Assembly: GCF_016785945.1 (NCBI RefSeq) | Contig: NZ_JAEMEF010000005.1 | Coordinates: 1-64,000 of the forward strand | DNA: 64,000 bases | Origin: Olleya sediminilitoris | GTDB taxonomy: Bacteria; Bacteroidota; Bacteroidia; Flavobacteriales; Flavobacteriaceae | Reading direction: 5' to 3' | Shown here: piece after piece, positions 41,953 to 51,775 of the stretch | Layout of the letters: the number at the start of each line of letters is the position of its first letter | Numbering within the stretch: position 1 is the first letter of the stretch | Program-made: the position numbers and the translations under genes | Notes under the pieces: model-generated | Told to the model about the DNA's origin: nothing | Seen by the model: only the letters and a program-made list of their open reading frames with translations | Databases searched by the model: none

Positions 41953-43791
41953 TTAGTAATTAATATAAACCCACCCTGTTTGGATTTGGTAATTAGGGGC
42001 TTTAAGATTTAGTACGTAAAAATATGTGCCTGTAGGAACAATGTCTCCTTGATTAGTTAAGCCTTGATTAACTTGACCATACCATTTTGTATTATTATTA
42101 CCTATAAAGATTAAAGTGCCATAACGATTATATATCAATAATTCGTGATCTTGAAAGACATTATATAATCCTTGAATATTAAAATAGTCGTTTATGGTAT
42201 CTTGATTTGGAGAAAATCCATCCGGAATAATAGGAGGGCAGTTAGTTGTGTTTAAGGTAAAAACAAATAAGTCGAAACATAATTGTGTTTGTGCAGCAAC
42301 ATATATTGTTTGTGGAGTTGTATTAGAAATGTAATGATTTGGATTTGTTATGGCATCTTGATTGTTTAAATCATCTAAACTGCTATAAAAAAATAGGTCT
42401 TGATACAAGTTTAGGTCTATATTAATTAAAGCATTGTTTAAATTATAAATGCCTGTATTATAACCTTGATCACAAGCTACTAATTCAGCAAGCTGAATAG
42501 TTTCAGGAATTGGTATAAGTTGGATGGTCGAGAATGTGTTATTGTTTACTTCATTTGTTTCAGTTACTAAACCATTATTGTTTCCGTCGTTATCAACTTC
42601 AATTTCAATAATAAAAGTATCAGGTATAGTATTAGGTATTTCTAAAGTAATTTGACTTGTTTCTTCTTCTCCAATACCAATTATAGTGTTGGTTTGACTT
42701 TGCCCTATTAATACGTTGTCTATAAAAAAAGCAATTGGTGTATTGGTTGGTAAAGCAGCTGTGCTATTGTTGTTGTATACAGTATAATCTATAGTAATGC
42801 TTCTGGTATTACAGTTTGTTTGGTAAAAATTTTGTGTAACCGTTGCATCTGGTAATTGACTATTTAAAACGGTAATAATATTGTTAAGAATTATTAAATC
42901 GGCTCTAAAAATACCGTTACTATCAAAATCACCTGTGGTTAGATTAATAGTAACTTCTGTGTCTCCAATTTGTATATTGTTTTCGATGTTATAAACATCT
43001 AAATCAGCATTATAAAAGTTAGTAGAATTTGTAAAACTATTGGTTCCGTTAAAAGCATTGTCAGGTAAATTTAGAGGAGGATTGGATAAGACATTTCCGT
43101 TAATTGATAGTGATTCTCCAAAATTTAAAGCATTATCTCCTTCCCAAGCTAAAAAACCAATTTTAGCATTATTGTTATCAAGTACGTTTACGTTTTCTAG
43201 AATAATAGTTTTATCTTGAACGTCTGCATTAATAATTTCCAATCCTAAAAATAGATTAACTTGATTTAGCGGTAATGTTGGTTGTTCATAAATAACATAT
43301 AAGCTCCAACCTGCGTAATTAGTTCTGTTATTACAATAACCTGGAGTGTTTGTTAATGTGTCAGAAATATCTAAATCTGAAAAAATATAATTTGTACTGC
43401 CTTCATTATTAATTTGATCAGTGACTTCTGCATAGCTAGCAAAATAGGTAAGCAAACCATTACTACCTGCATTATAGTCTACAGTAAATGTATCTTGGGC
43501 ATTTATAGATGTAGTGTTAAGCGTAACTTGGTTATCGCCAGTTCCAGAACCAGACCAAAATAAATAGGCAGCAACAATGTTTGTATTGTTTGGTAATGTT
43601 AAATTGGCTTGAGAGGATGGAAGTGTTTCGCAAAAGAATTGAGAAAGATTATTTTCTGCTTGATTTAAAGTGTTTCCAATAGCTATATAATCATACCGTC
43701 CATTAAATTGTTGAAACAATTCAATGTTTTGTGCACTTGCTTTAGCAAAGCAAAGTCCAATTATTATAATGACGAAAAATACATGTTTCAT
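41953..43791 (-). CDS. T9SS type B cargo protein, 612 aa
   Basis: Signal peptide (about 1-20, ending ASAQN). The middle is a beta-rich region with repeated NN and Thr runs that opens with a DUF3344-like layout (VAAYLFWSGSG, AGWSLYVIYEQP). A CARDB-like segment (about 320-420) follows, with one Cys-bounded repeat (ACDQGYNTGIYNL). The end is a type B sorting domain (IPDGFSPNQDTINDYF, LIYNRYGTLIF, GWVYINY). The gene starts 32 bp after the stop of the 1114-residue protein gene, so the two are in one transcript. Predicted to be surface-exposed or released; ligand unknown. Confidence 0.83.
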   Translation of the reverse strand: MKHVFFVIIIIGLCFAKASAQNIELFQQFNGRYDYIAIGNTLNQAENNLSQFFCETLPSSQANLTLPNNTNIVAAYLFWSGSGTGDNQVTLNTTSINAQDTFTVDYNAGSNGLLTYFASYAEVTDQINNEGSTNYIFSDLDISDTLTNTPGYCNNRTNYAGWSLYVIYEQPTLPLNQVNLFLGLEIINADVQDKTIILENVNVLDNNNAKIGFLAWEGDNALNFGESLSINGNVLSNPPLNLPDNAFNGTNSFTNSTNFYNADLDVYNIENNIQIGDTEVTINLTTGDFDSNGIFRADLIILNNIITVLNSQLPDATVTQNFYQTNCNTRSITIDYTVYNNNSTAALPTNTPIAFFIDNVLIGQSQTNTIIGIGEEETSQITLEIPNTIPDTFIIEIEVDNDGNNNGLVTETNEVNNNTFSTIQLIPIPETIQLAELVACDQGYNTGIYNLNNALINIDLNLYQDLFFYSSLDDLNNQDAITNPNHYISNTTPQTIYVAAQTQLCFDLFVFTLNTTNCPPIIPDGFSPNQDTINDYFNIQGLYNVFQDHELLIYNRYGTLIFIGNNNTKWYGQVNQGLTNQGDIVPTGTYFYVLNLKAPNYQIQTGWVYINY

Positions 43792-43823
43792 TAGTTTGTA
43801 TTCTTGCTTAAATGTACAAGTTA

Positions 43824-46800
43824 CTATCGTTTTAAAGTGAAATGATTTCTATAAATACGTCCATCCTGAAGTTTTACCGTAAACCAATAATCGTTAGTAG
43901 GTAATGGTTGTCCGTTAAAAGTACCATCCCAACCTTGGTTGTTAGGAGTGAATTCTTTTAGTAGTTTTCCATATCTATCAAATATTTGAATAATTGAATT
44001 AGCTTGAAATTGAGTTGATACACCATATATTTGCCAATAATCATTTTTCCCATCGTCATTTGGTGTGAAAAATAAAGGAAATCCAATGACTGAAAACATT
44101 TGATCTACAGTGCCACAATTATTTTTGATATCTGTAATATTAACCTGATAAATTCCTGGTTTTATATTAGTAAAGATGTTATTATTTTGAAACCCTGTTG
44201 AAAGTCCTTCAGCATTAATTAATTCAAAAGCGTAGTCTCCTTCACCTGAAGTCAAGATTGTTACGACATTATTATTTAAACTGCCATCAACTACAATAAT
44301 ATCTTCAATAGTTGCAATGTTTGAAGGTTGAACAGTAAAGGTTTTTGTTTTTGGGCAACCTTCTGCAGTTGTTACAGTAACAGTAAATTGACCAATTGTA
44401 TTAACCTCAATAGAGGCAGTAGTTTCACCAGTTGACCAATTATAGTAATAGTTAGGGTTTGCTGTGTTGGTTGCTGTTAGTTGTATGGTTTCAGGAAATT
44501 GATTAAGACAATATAAAACAGTTTCGTCTTCTGTAATTTGTGGTAAAGGATTAATAGTTAACAAAACTTCGCTAATACCGTAACAGGCATTGTTGTTTTC
44601 TGCTCTAGCGTAAATGACTTCATTGTAAGGGATTGTATTGTTATATAATAAAGGTAAAGCATTAACTTCCAAAAGGGCATCATCATAGGTACCATAATAG
44701 CTAACCGTAATGCCAGCAGGAAGTCCATTTGTTATCTCTGTTGAAAAACTATCTAAATCAAAGGTGTTAATTCCATCTTCAGAGCCAAGTTCGTCACAAA
44801 CAGGAGGAGCAATATAATCATTAGTTTGTGTAACGCTAACATCTAAAGTTAACTCGGAAAAAGCAATACAGTTTGTTATGGTATCTGTAACAACAACATA
44901 AATAGTTTGAGGGTTTGAGATATTACTATAAGCGTCTCCGTTTATAGGATTTGTCTCTGATTGCGCATTGCTGAAAGCTGTATAAAATGCTATAGTATTC
45001 TGACTATTGTTATTAGTTATGTTTGCTGAAGCTTCATTTAAATTAAATATAGTCTGACCATCTGGAACTCCATCTTCGTCACATTGAAATAAAATGTCAT
45101 CATAGGCTTCAGGTACAGGATTAACAGTAATGTTAAAGCTATTGGTAGTAAAGCAATCTGTGTTAATACTATTTTCTAATCTTACAAAAATAGTTTCTGT
45201 GATAGGTGTTGTGTTGTAATAATTATTTGGTAAAGGGTTTGCACCTATGTCAGCATCATTTTGTGTGTTGTGATACGTTATATTATAAAGTGTTGTACTT
45301 TGTAATCCATAGACTTGCGTATTGTAGCTTGCTAAATCTATAGTTGTTTGTCCATTAGTGTCGTCTCCATCGGTAGAATCATCACAAGTTTCATAGTCGG
45401 ATAAATTATCTATAATTGGAGTATTATAAATTTCAATATTAAAACTAGTAGTATCATAACAATTGTTATTACCAAAATTGAAAATTCTAGCAAAAATGGT
45501 TTCTTGTGAAGCATTTACAAGATAATTATTTGGCAATTCATTTTGCCCCAAATCAGCTTCATTTTGTGTTGAATGATAGGTAATTTCAAATTCTAAAGAA
45601 TTTTGACCATTTAAGATTGATTCATTTTGATTAGATAGCAATATATCACTACTGGAATCATTATCATCATCACAAATAATAATATCATTTGGTTGAGTAG
45701 CAATAGGTATATCATAATAAGTTACAATAGCTTGTCCTTCTTTTGTATCACAGTCACCATTATTTAAATCAATAATAACCTCATAGTTTCCATTTTCATT
45801 TATTAATAACTCATTTGGTATTGTTGGAGTTGTAAGGATAGTACCATCTTTATACCAAGTATAAGTTGCTCCATTAATATCTTCAGCTGTTAGCGTATAG
45901 TTTTCTCCTGTGCATAATGGTAAGACTACAGAGTTGGAGGTGTCAGTAGGAATGATATCAATTTTTTCTGAAAAGAAAGAAGAAATAAAAGGAGGTAAGC
46001 CTTGCCTTGAGACGCGACCATTCAAGCTTATTGCTTCATGTTGGTAATCTGAAAATTGACCTAATTGATTTGGATTATTAATAACACTTAAAAAAGGAGA
46101 ACCTTGATTATAAGTTGCACTTAATGATCTGTAAATTTTACCGTCAGGACCTAATTGTAAAGCACTTCTATACATGACTCTTTGGTCTAAAACTTGTTCT
46201 GATTGGCTTATATTATTAGACGTTAGATCATATTGAAGCAAGGCACCATATTGTGCACTGGTATTTTCAAAATTATCGGAGTCTGTTTCAAAATATGTAC
46301 TAACGTATAATACTTGATTATTAGGTGAAAATTCTACTCCATAGGCACGTTGTACTTTTCCTAATGGATTGATATTTATTTGTATTTGTTGCGAGTTACT
46401 TACCTGTCCAGTATTAGTATCAAAGTCATATAAGAATAAACCACTACCAACGTTTGCAGAAGCTATTTTTGTTCCGTCTGGAGAAAATTTTAAATACCCT
46501 CTTCTTTCTGAAATACTGAAAGGTATCGTTGATGTAACTGGAGTAGTGTTTACACCAGTTGAAGAAACTTCAAAAGCATAAAAAGTAGTGTTATTGTTGT
46601 CTACAGCAGAAGGGTTTGTTAAAGCATCATTACTTGCAAAAGTCACCACCCAAATATTTTGAGATTGGCAATCTTTAAGTACTGCACTTAATTTTTCTGA
46701 AGCTCTAGATAATAAAAATTGATTTTTAATATTAGTTACAGCTCCTAGTCCATTATCTAATGACATGTTGACTTCAGTAAAATTGAAGCCTTGGTCTTGT

Positions 46801-47168
46801 TGCCCAAAAAACTCTGTACCTTGAGTAAATATGTAATAAATATTTGGGTCACCTGGTTTAGGAATAATTATGGCAGACTGTGTACTTGAAGGGTTACCAT
46901 CCAGGTTATTACCATTAAGCATAACATTATGGTTTTTATTATACACAGTAATTCCATCTGTGTAAAATAATAAATCACCAGCACTATTTGATATGCTTGT
47001 ACAGCCTTCATCAGTTGCTAATTGACCATCAGTTAATGCTGTAACAGCATTAGTGTTTGTGTTAAATTGTATTCCAGCATTATCACCAAAATACCAGTTT
47101 GCAGCTTCATTTTGCGCCTGTAATATAAAGCTGCAAAGTAGTATTAATACTAAAAATATCTTTTTCAT
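43824..47168 (-). CDS. T9SS type B cargo with N-terminal beta-propeller
   Basis: A 1114-residue secreted protein. The signal peptide (about 1-18) is followed by a propeller-like N-terminal domain (about 20-400; NWYFGDNAGIQFN, LLFYTDGITVYN, YLKFSPDGTKIA, YGVEFSPNNQVLYVST), a type frequent in Bacteroidota surface proteins. An Ig-like stretch and four Cys-bounded repeats come next (CDDDNDSSSD, CDDSTDG, CDEDGVPDG, CDELGSEDG). The type B sorting domain ends it (GFPLFFTPNDDGKNDYW, IFDRYGKLL, HFTLKR). First gene of a two-gene cargo operon; the ABC exporter genes lie upstream on the same strand. Confidence 0.86.
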   Translation of the reverse strand: MKKIFLVLILLCSFILQAQNEAANWYFGDNAGIQFNTNTNAVTALTDGQLATDEGCTSISNSAGDLLFYTDGITVYNKNHNVMLNGNNLDGNPSSTQSAIIIPKPGDPNIYYIFTQGTEFFGQQDQGFNFTEVNMSLDNGLGAVTNIKNQFLLSRASEKLSAVLKDCQSQNIWVVTFASNDALTNPSAVDNNNTTFYAFEVSSTGVNTTPVTSTIPFSISERRGYLKFSPDGTKIASANVGSGLFLYDFDTNTGQVSNSQQIQININPLGKVQRAYGVEFSPNNQVLYVSTYFETDSDNFENTSAQYGALLQYDLTSNNISQSEQVLDQRVMYRSALQLGPDGKIYRSLSATYNQGSPFLSVINNPNQLGQFSDYQHEAISLNGRVSRQGLPPFISSFFSEKIDIIPTDTSNSVVLPLCTGENYTLTAEDINGATYTWYKDGTILTTPTIPNELLINENGNYEVIIDLNNGDCDTKEGQAIVTYYDIPIATQPNDIIICDDDNDSSSDILLSNQNESILNGQNSLEFEITYHSTQNEADLGQNELPNNYLVNASQETIFARIFNFGNNNCYDTTSFNIEIYNTPIIDNLSDYETCDDSTDGDDTNGQTTIDLASYNTQVYGLQSTTLYNITYHNTQNDADIGANPLPNNYYNTTPITETIFVRLENSINTDCFTTNSFNITVNPVPEAYDDILFQCDEDGVPDGQTIFNLNEASANITNNNSQNTIAFYTAFSNAQSETNPINGDAYSNISNPQTIYVVVTDTITNCIAFSELTLDVSVTQTNDYIAPPVCDELGSEDGINTFDLDSFSTEITNGLPAGITVSYYGTYDDALLEVNALPLLYNNTIPYNEVIYARAENNNACYGISEVLLTINPLPQITEDETVLYCLNQFPETIQLTATNTANPNYYYNWSTGETTASIEVNTIGQFTVTVTTAEGCPKTKTFTVQPSNIATIEDIIVVDGSLNNNVVTILTSGEGDYAFELINAEGLSTGFQNNNIFTNIKPGIYQVNITDIKNNCGTVDQMFSVIGFPLFFTPNDDGKNDYWQIYGVSTQFQANSIIQIFDRYGKLLKEFTPNNQGWDGTFNGQPLPTNDYWFTVKLQDGRIYRNHFTLKR

Positions 47169-47248
47169 AAAAAAATCTATAATTAGTAAATGTATTATAA
47201 TAAAATCTTATAAATAAATGTAGTTTGTTAAAAAATAAACAAGGTTTT

Positions 47249-48073
47249 TTATAAATCTCTTTTTTGTAATAATTTATAAGAGAAAAATACAAATAAGCTA
47301 GTCCACCCAAGAACAATAAATATTTCGTACCAATGTACAGCAAAATCATATATAAGTTCTGTTTTTTCTGGAGACTTCATAGCTACAATACGTCTAAAGG
47401 GTTCGTCTATTAATTTAGACATGGACTTTAATGGTAAAAAGTTTTGAATTTTAGTCGCTATGTCATCATCGTAATTTTTTAATATTATACCATATATAAT
47501 CCATTCGATTATAAATAGGATGAATAAAAAAGCTAGTGCAAATGCAGAGCGTTTTATTAATACTGCAGCAAATAAGCATAAACTAAAAAAGCCAATAAGT
47601 TTTACTAAATAAGCAAGTAAAAAGATACTTTCACTAAACATATAATAAGCTTCACTGTCACCATTATAGTATAGTCCAATAGCTAGAGTTAAAATACCAA
47701 CTAATAGTGTCGATACAACAGAGAAAAATACTATAGCATAAAATTTTGACAGTATAAACTCTTTTTTACTAAGACCATCAATTAAGTTTTGCTTGATGGT
47801 TTTGTTACTATATTCATTACCAATCATGCTAACCACAACTATAGCAAAAAATAGCTTAAATAATGACGAGAAAAAAGTGGTAATATGCCAAATGTATGGA
47901 AAATCAAAAATTCCTACACTACCTAAATCTATTGTAAATAGATCAAAGAAATTGATTTTAAATGAGGATAATAATATGATGAAAAACGGTAATATAAATG
48001 AAAAGAAGATTAATATTTTACTAACCCTATTTTCTAAAAGTTTTTGTAATTCTATTTGTAAAAGTCGTAACAT
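47249..48073 (-). CDS. ABC-2 type permease (BcrB/NosY-like)
   Basis: A 274-residue membrane protein with six predicted helices. It has the conserved early EYSNKTIKQNLIDGLSKKEFILSK segment, the coupling region of small ABC-2 permeases related to BcrB and to the gliding-associated GldF type. The partner ATPase gene lies 20 bp upstream. The substrate is unknown. It precedes the T9SS cargo cluster by 80 bp, but no evidence shows that it belongs to it. Confidence 0.85.
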   Translation of the reverse strand: MLRLLQIELQKLLENRVSKILIFFSFILPFFIILLSSFKINFFDLFTIDLGSVGIFDFPYIWHITTFFSSLFKLFFAIVVVSMIGNEYSNKTIKQNLIDGLSKKEFILSKFYAIVFFSVVSTLLVGILTLAIGLYYNGDSEAYYMFSESIFLLAYLVKLIGFFSLCLFAAVLIKRSAFALAFLFILFIIEWIIYGIILKNYDDDIATKIQNFLPLKSMSKLIDEPFRRIVAMKSPEKTELIYDFAVHWYEIFIVLGWTSLFVFFSYKLLQKRDL

Positions 48074-48093
48074 GATTTGTGTGTTTTGATGGA

Positions 48094-49002
48094 TTAGTTT
48101 TTGTCTTCTAAGTTATCTGTAAGTTGAAGAAATTGTTCTTCTAAACTTTCTTTACGCAATACTAGATGCGACAGTGCAATACCTTTGTCTAATAGCTCTT
48201 TGTTAAAAGAGGCTGCAGATGTTGGTGCATTTAAAAAGGCAGTTATTAAATCCTCTGTTACTTTTGTGTTTTTAATATTTGGATGAGTATTTAGATAATC
48301 TAAAAGTGCTGTGTTGTTATCACATTTTAATTCAAAAAAGCCATCACTAGAAATCATTTGATCTACTGGACCTTCATATAATTTATTACCCTTTCTGAGT
48401 ACAACAACATGTGAGCACACTTTTTCAACTTCATCTAATAAGTGAGACGCTAATAAAATAGTTGTACCTTGACTTGCAATATCTTTAATTATAGCTCTAA
48501 TTTGGTGTATACCCTGAGGGTCAAGACCGTTTGTGGGTTCGTCTAAAATTAAAATTTCAGGATCGTTAAGTAATGCAGATGCTATTGCAAGGCGTTGCTT
48601 CATCCCTAAAGAAAAGGTTTTAAACTTACTGTCTTTACGGTCAAGTAAGCCTACTAGTTCTAGTTTTTCGTCTATTTTTTCTTCAGTAATTCCCTTTATT
48701 TTACAAACTAATTTTAAGTTTTTGTATGCTGACATGTAAGGGTAAAAGTTTGGACGCTCTATAATTGCTCCAACTTTTTTTAAGGCGTCATGTGTTGAGG
48801 TCTGACCATCAAACCAGCTAAAATCTCCGCTGGTTTTATTAACGACGTTTAAGGTAATGCCTAATGTTGTAGATTTACCACTTCCGTTTGGTCCTAAAAT
48901 ACCGTAAACGTTTCCTTTTTTAATGGTAAATGATAAATTGTTGACAGCTGTTAAGTTGCCATATTGTTTAGTAAGATTACTAATGTTAAGAATGGTGTCC
49001 AA
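48094..49002 (-). CDS. ABC transporter ATP-binding protein (BcrA/GldA-like)
   Basis: A 302-residue ATPase: Walker A GPNGSGKST, Q-loop region, signature FSLGMKQRLAIA, Walker B ILILDEPTNGLDP and switch His in ASHLLDEV. The C-terminal extension of about 90 residues is typical of the BcrA/GldA export group. It pairs with the permease gene 20 bp downstream. It is not clearly GldA, so I leave it unnamed. Confidence 0.87.
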   Translation of the reverse strand: MDTILNISNLTKQYGNLTAVNNLSFTIKKGNVYGILGPNGSGKSTTLGITLNVVNKTSGDFSWFDGQTSTHDALKKVGAIIERPNFYPYMSAYKNLKLVCKIKGITEEKIDEKLELVGLLDRKDSKFKTFSLGMKQRLAIASALLNDPEILILDEPTNGLDPQGIHQIRAIIKDIASQGTTILLASHLLDEVEKVCSHVVVLRKGNKLYEGPVDQMISSDGFFELKCDNNTALLDYLNTHPNIKNTKVTEDLITAFLNAPTSAASFNKELLDKGIALSHLVLRKESLEEQFLQLTDNLEDKN

Positions 49003-49124
49003 GATAAATGGTTTTTTAGTACTAATTTATAATTAGTAATGGTTGGTTTAATTGTAAGACGATTGTACTGTAAAAATGTTACAAATTAAAAATTAGTTTT
49101 AAATTTGATACACTATATAAAGCT

Positions 49125-50183
49125 ATGAAAGACTTAAAAATTTCTAAAAAAAAGCCATCCTATCCTATAAGTGATAAGTTGAATGATTATTTGTCAGAAT
49201 ATAACCGGAACTCTAAAATCACCATTTTATATGACGATTTACTGCGTTTTCAAGGCGCAATTACGGTTTATGATAAAGATGATAATGATACACTTTGGGT
49301 ACGTGTTTATTTTAGCGAATTTGATAGAGCAGAAATAGACTTAAGCCTTAAAAAAGTATATACAAGATTACATTCTGATGGAAATGAAACTTCAATTCCG
49401 TTTTTAAATGTTGATGCAATTGACTATTGTACCTTTGGTAATTCTAAACCTTTTAGAATAAAAGTTAGAAATATTTTAAATGATAATTACACTTATTTTT
49501 ATGTCAAAAAAGCTGATGCTTCACGTATTTATGGATTAGAATTAGAGCATATGTTGTCTCCGTACAACTTGAATTTTATGGTGCATGGTAATACTTTAAT
49601 AGAAGAACATATAGCAGGAATACCTGGAGACGAGTTTATTAAAACCATGCTTAATGATTGTACAGAATCTGAAAAATCTCAAATAGCCAAAGAGTTTGTT
49701 AAATTTAACGAGCGTTGTATGATTAGGCTTTTAGGAGATATGAGAGCTTATAATTATGTGATTGTGCCAACACATGATTTTGATCATGTGGTATTTAAAA
49801 TAAGAGCTATAGATTTTGATCAGCAATCATACGAAGGTAAGTTTAATGTGTACAGACCTCAGTTTTTTAAAGAAAATTTAAAGTTAGTTGAGTTAGTTAC
49901 AAAAAAGTTTAAAAAAGAATCTATTGATCAATACAAGATAGAAGAACGTTCCATAGTTGCTAAACGTATGATAAGTTACAACGATCGCATTGATCAATTA
50001 TTAGATTGTATGGTAAATGATACTATATCAAACCCAGAGCATATTAAACTTTTAAAATCTAAAATCTATGATTATACCTTAGATCTAAAGTTTAAGAAAA
50101 GCCAAAATATGGGTCAAATAGTAAAAAACGCATTATCGTTTGTAAAACGAAACTATGAGAATGTTAATACTAAAGGGTTTTAA
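49125..50183 (+). CDS. Conserved protein with kinase-like motifs, unknown function
   Basis: A 352-residue soluble protein I cannot place firmly. The N half is a mixed beta region. From about residue 150 the order of motifs resembles a small protein-kinase fold. A hinge-like EEHIAGIPGDEF comes first, then MIRLLGDMRAYNYVI (spacing like the catalytic Asp...Asn), then IRAIDFDQQS (like the metal-binding DFG). A usual Gly-rich loop and an obvious beta3 Lys are not visible. The C-terminal third is helical and charged. It could be a HipA/CotH-like kinase or a degenerate fold. Stop TAA overlaps the stop of the convergent gene (TTAA at 50180-50183). Confidence 0.7.
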   Translation: MKDLKISKKKPSYPISDKLNDYLSEYNRNSKITILYDDLLRFQGAITVYDKDDNDTLWVRVYFSEFDRAEIDLSLKKVYTRLHSDGNETSIPFLNVDAIDYCTFGNSKPFRIKVRNILNDNYTYFYVKKADASRIYGLELEHMLSPYNLNFMVHGNTLIEEHIAGIPGDEFIKTMLNDCTESEKSQIAKEFVKFNERCMIRLLGDMRAYNYVIVPTHDFDHVVFKIRAIDFDQQSYEGKFNVYRPQFFKENLKLVELVTKKFKKESIDQYKIEERSIVAKRMISYNDRIDQLLDCMVNDTISNPEHIKLLKSKIYDYTLDLKFKKSQNMGQIVKNALSFVKRNYENVNTKGF

Positions 50184-50695
50184 TTCCAGTTTTCGTTAAA
50201 ATCTAAATTGTCGTAGTCATCAATGTTAAAGTCATCATCAAATTCTGCGTCAAATTCATCTTTTTCAGCTTCAAAAACTTTATCAGGAGCTTCAGTTGGA
50301 ACTTGACCTTGTACATACATTAGGTTTGGATAATCCACACCTTCAGCAGTTTCAACAATTTCTGCTAACTCAACAAAAAAGGTCCACATACTCATAAAAT
50401 CGTACACATAAATTAGCTTAGTTTGTGCCTCGTGTACTGTGTCTGAGATAGAAGTTTCGTTCATTAACTTGACTTCATTTAGACCATCACTCATGTCAAA
50501 AAGACTTATTTCTTCACCTTGATTCCATTCTTCATCACTAATATAAAATGATGCCATTTCAGTACCATCAAAGCCAAAACATTGTGTAATAACGTTGTGT
50601 AAGTCTTCCATAGTATCGCTTTCGCGAATTTCAAAATCTCTGAAAATATCTTCTTCTGTATCGTTATCAAGTATAACTCTAAATCTGTAAATCAT
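50180..50695 (-). CDS. pRiA4b ORF-3-like protein with acidic tail
   Basis: A 171-residue protein whose N-terminal ~120 residues match the pRiA4b ORF-3/IS1096 passenger-type domain (YRFRVILDND, DLHNVITQCFGFDG, ASFYISDEEW, YVYDFMSMWTFFVEL). A tail of about 40 residues is almost all Asp, Glu and Phe. The domain is widespread and of unknown function. It is last in a five-gene minus-strand operon. The CGCGAAAGCG word encodes part of FEIRESD. Confidence 0.82.
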   Translation of the reverse strand: MIYRFRVILDNDTEEDIFRDFEIRESDTMEDLHNVITQCFGFDGTEMASFYISDEEWNQGEEISLFDMSDGLNEVKLMNETSISDTVHEAQTKLIYVYDFMSMWTFFVELAEIVETAEGVDYPNLMYVQGQVPTEAPDKVFEAEKDEFDAEFDDDFNIDDYDNLDFNENWN

Positions 50696-50734
50696 AATAA
50701 AAAAATAAGTGTGTAAAGATACTGTTTTTAGGTG

Positions 50735-51751
50735 TTATTTGCTAAAACGATGTAACGTAAATGTCATGGCACTTAATAATAAAAAGGCACCAACTTGATG
50801 GACAACACCTAACCAAACCGGAACTTGTAATATTAATGTAAATACACCAAGTACAAATTGTAAAAAGACTAAACCTAATAATAAATTTAATGCTTTTTTC
50901 TGGTAATGTGAGTTAATATATTTTTGACCTTTAAAATAAATAAAAAGTATAAAAATAACCACAATATAGGCTAATGTACGATGTACAAATTGCACACCAC
51001 TTTTACCTTCTGTAAAATTGGCAAATAAGGTGTCACGTTCTATATAAGCGCTTTCATGTATAAATTTACCTTCGCTCATCATTGGCCAATGGTTATGTAT
51101 CCAACCAGCATCCAATCCAGCGACAAAAGCACCATATATAATTTGTATAATAAGCACCAATAAACCTGCTTGAATTAATCTTTTAAATCTAGTGTTTCTA
51201 ATTTCGGTAAACGGGAACATTAAGTCTAATGCTACCCAAAATGTTGCTGCAAATGTTATAAATGCAGTGGTTAAATGCATTGCTAACCTGTAATGGCTTA
51301 CGTCAGGTCTGTCTATTAATCCGCTTTTAACCATATACCACCCTAAAAAACCTTGAAAACCACCAAGTATCATTAATCCAATGGATTTTTTTATAGTTGG
51401 TTTTGTAAGTTGCTTGGTAATTAAAAAATATAAAAATGGAAAGAAAAAGACCAAACCAATAAAACGTCCAATGACGCGATGGATCCATTCCCAGAAGTAA
51501 ATATCTTTAAATTCTTCTATACTAAAATGTGTGTTTAGTTTTTGGTATTCTGGGTATTGTTTATAGAGATTAAAAGCTTCTTGCCACTCTACATCGTTCA
51601 TTGGTGGTATTGTACCAGAAATTAGTTTGTAATTAGAAATTGATAATCCAGAGTGTGTTAAGCGTGTTATACCGCCAACAATAACCATTACAAATATTAG
51701 CACACAACCTGTTAGTAGCCAATAAATGACCTTTTTGTTGTCCTTTTTCAT
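50735..51751 (-). CDS. ctaA: Heme A synthase (CtaA/COX15)
   Basis: A 338-residue membrane protein with eight predicted helices. Conserved elements of COX15-type enzymes are present: GGITRLTHSGLSI near the N terminus, the heme-ligand His residues in EWIHRVIGR, HLTTAF, QFVHRTLAY and VVHQVGAF, and AGLDAGWIHNHWP. It oxidises heme O to heme A for cytochrome oxidase in the inner membrane, so the cell is a respiring aerobe. Between pRiA4b-like and GNAT genes in one operon (gaps 39 and 24 bp). Confidence 0.92.
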   Translation of the reverse strand: MKKDNKKVIYWLLTGCVLIFVMVIVGGITRLTHSGLSISNYKLISGTIPPMNDVEWQEAFNLYKQYPEYQKLNTHFSIEEFKDIYFWEWIHRVIGRFIGLVFFFPFLYFLITKQLTKPTIKKSIGLMILGGFQGFLGWYMVKSGLIDRPDVSHYRLAMHLTTAFITFAATFWVALDLMFPFTEIRNTRFKRLIQAGLLVLIIQIIYGAFVAGLDAGWIHNHWPMMSEGKFIHESAYIERDTLFANFTEGKSGVQFVHRTLAYIVVIFILFIYFKGQKYINSHYQKKALNLLLGLVFLQFVLGVFTLILQVPVWLGVVHQVGAFLLLSAMTFTLHRFSK

Positions 51752-51775
51752 AACCTAATGTATTTATAAATTTTC

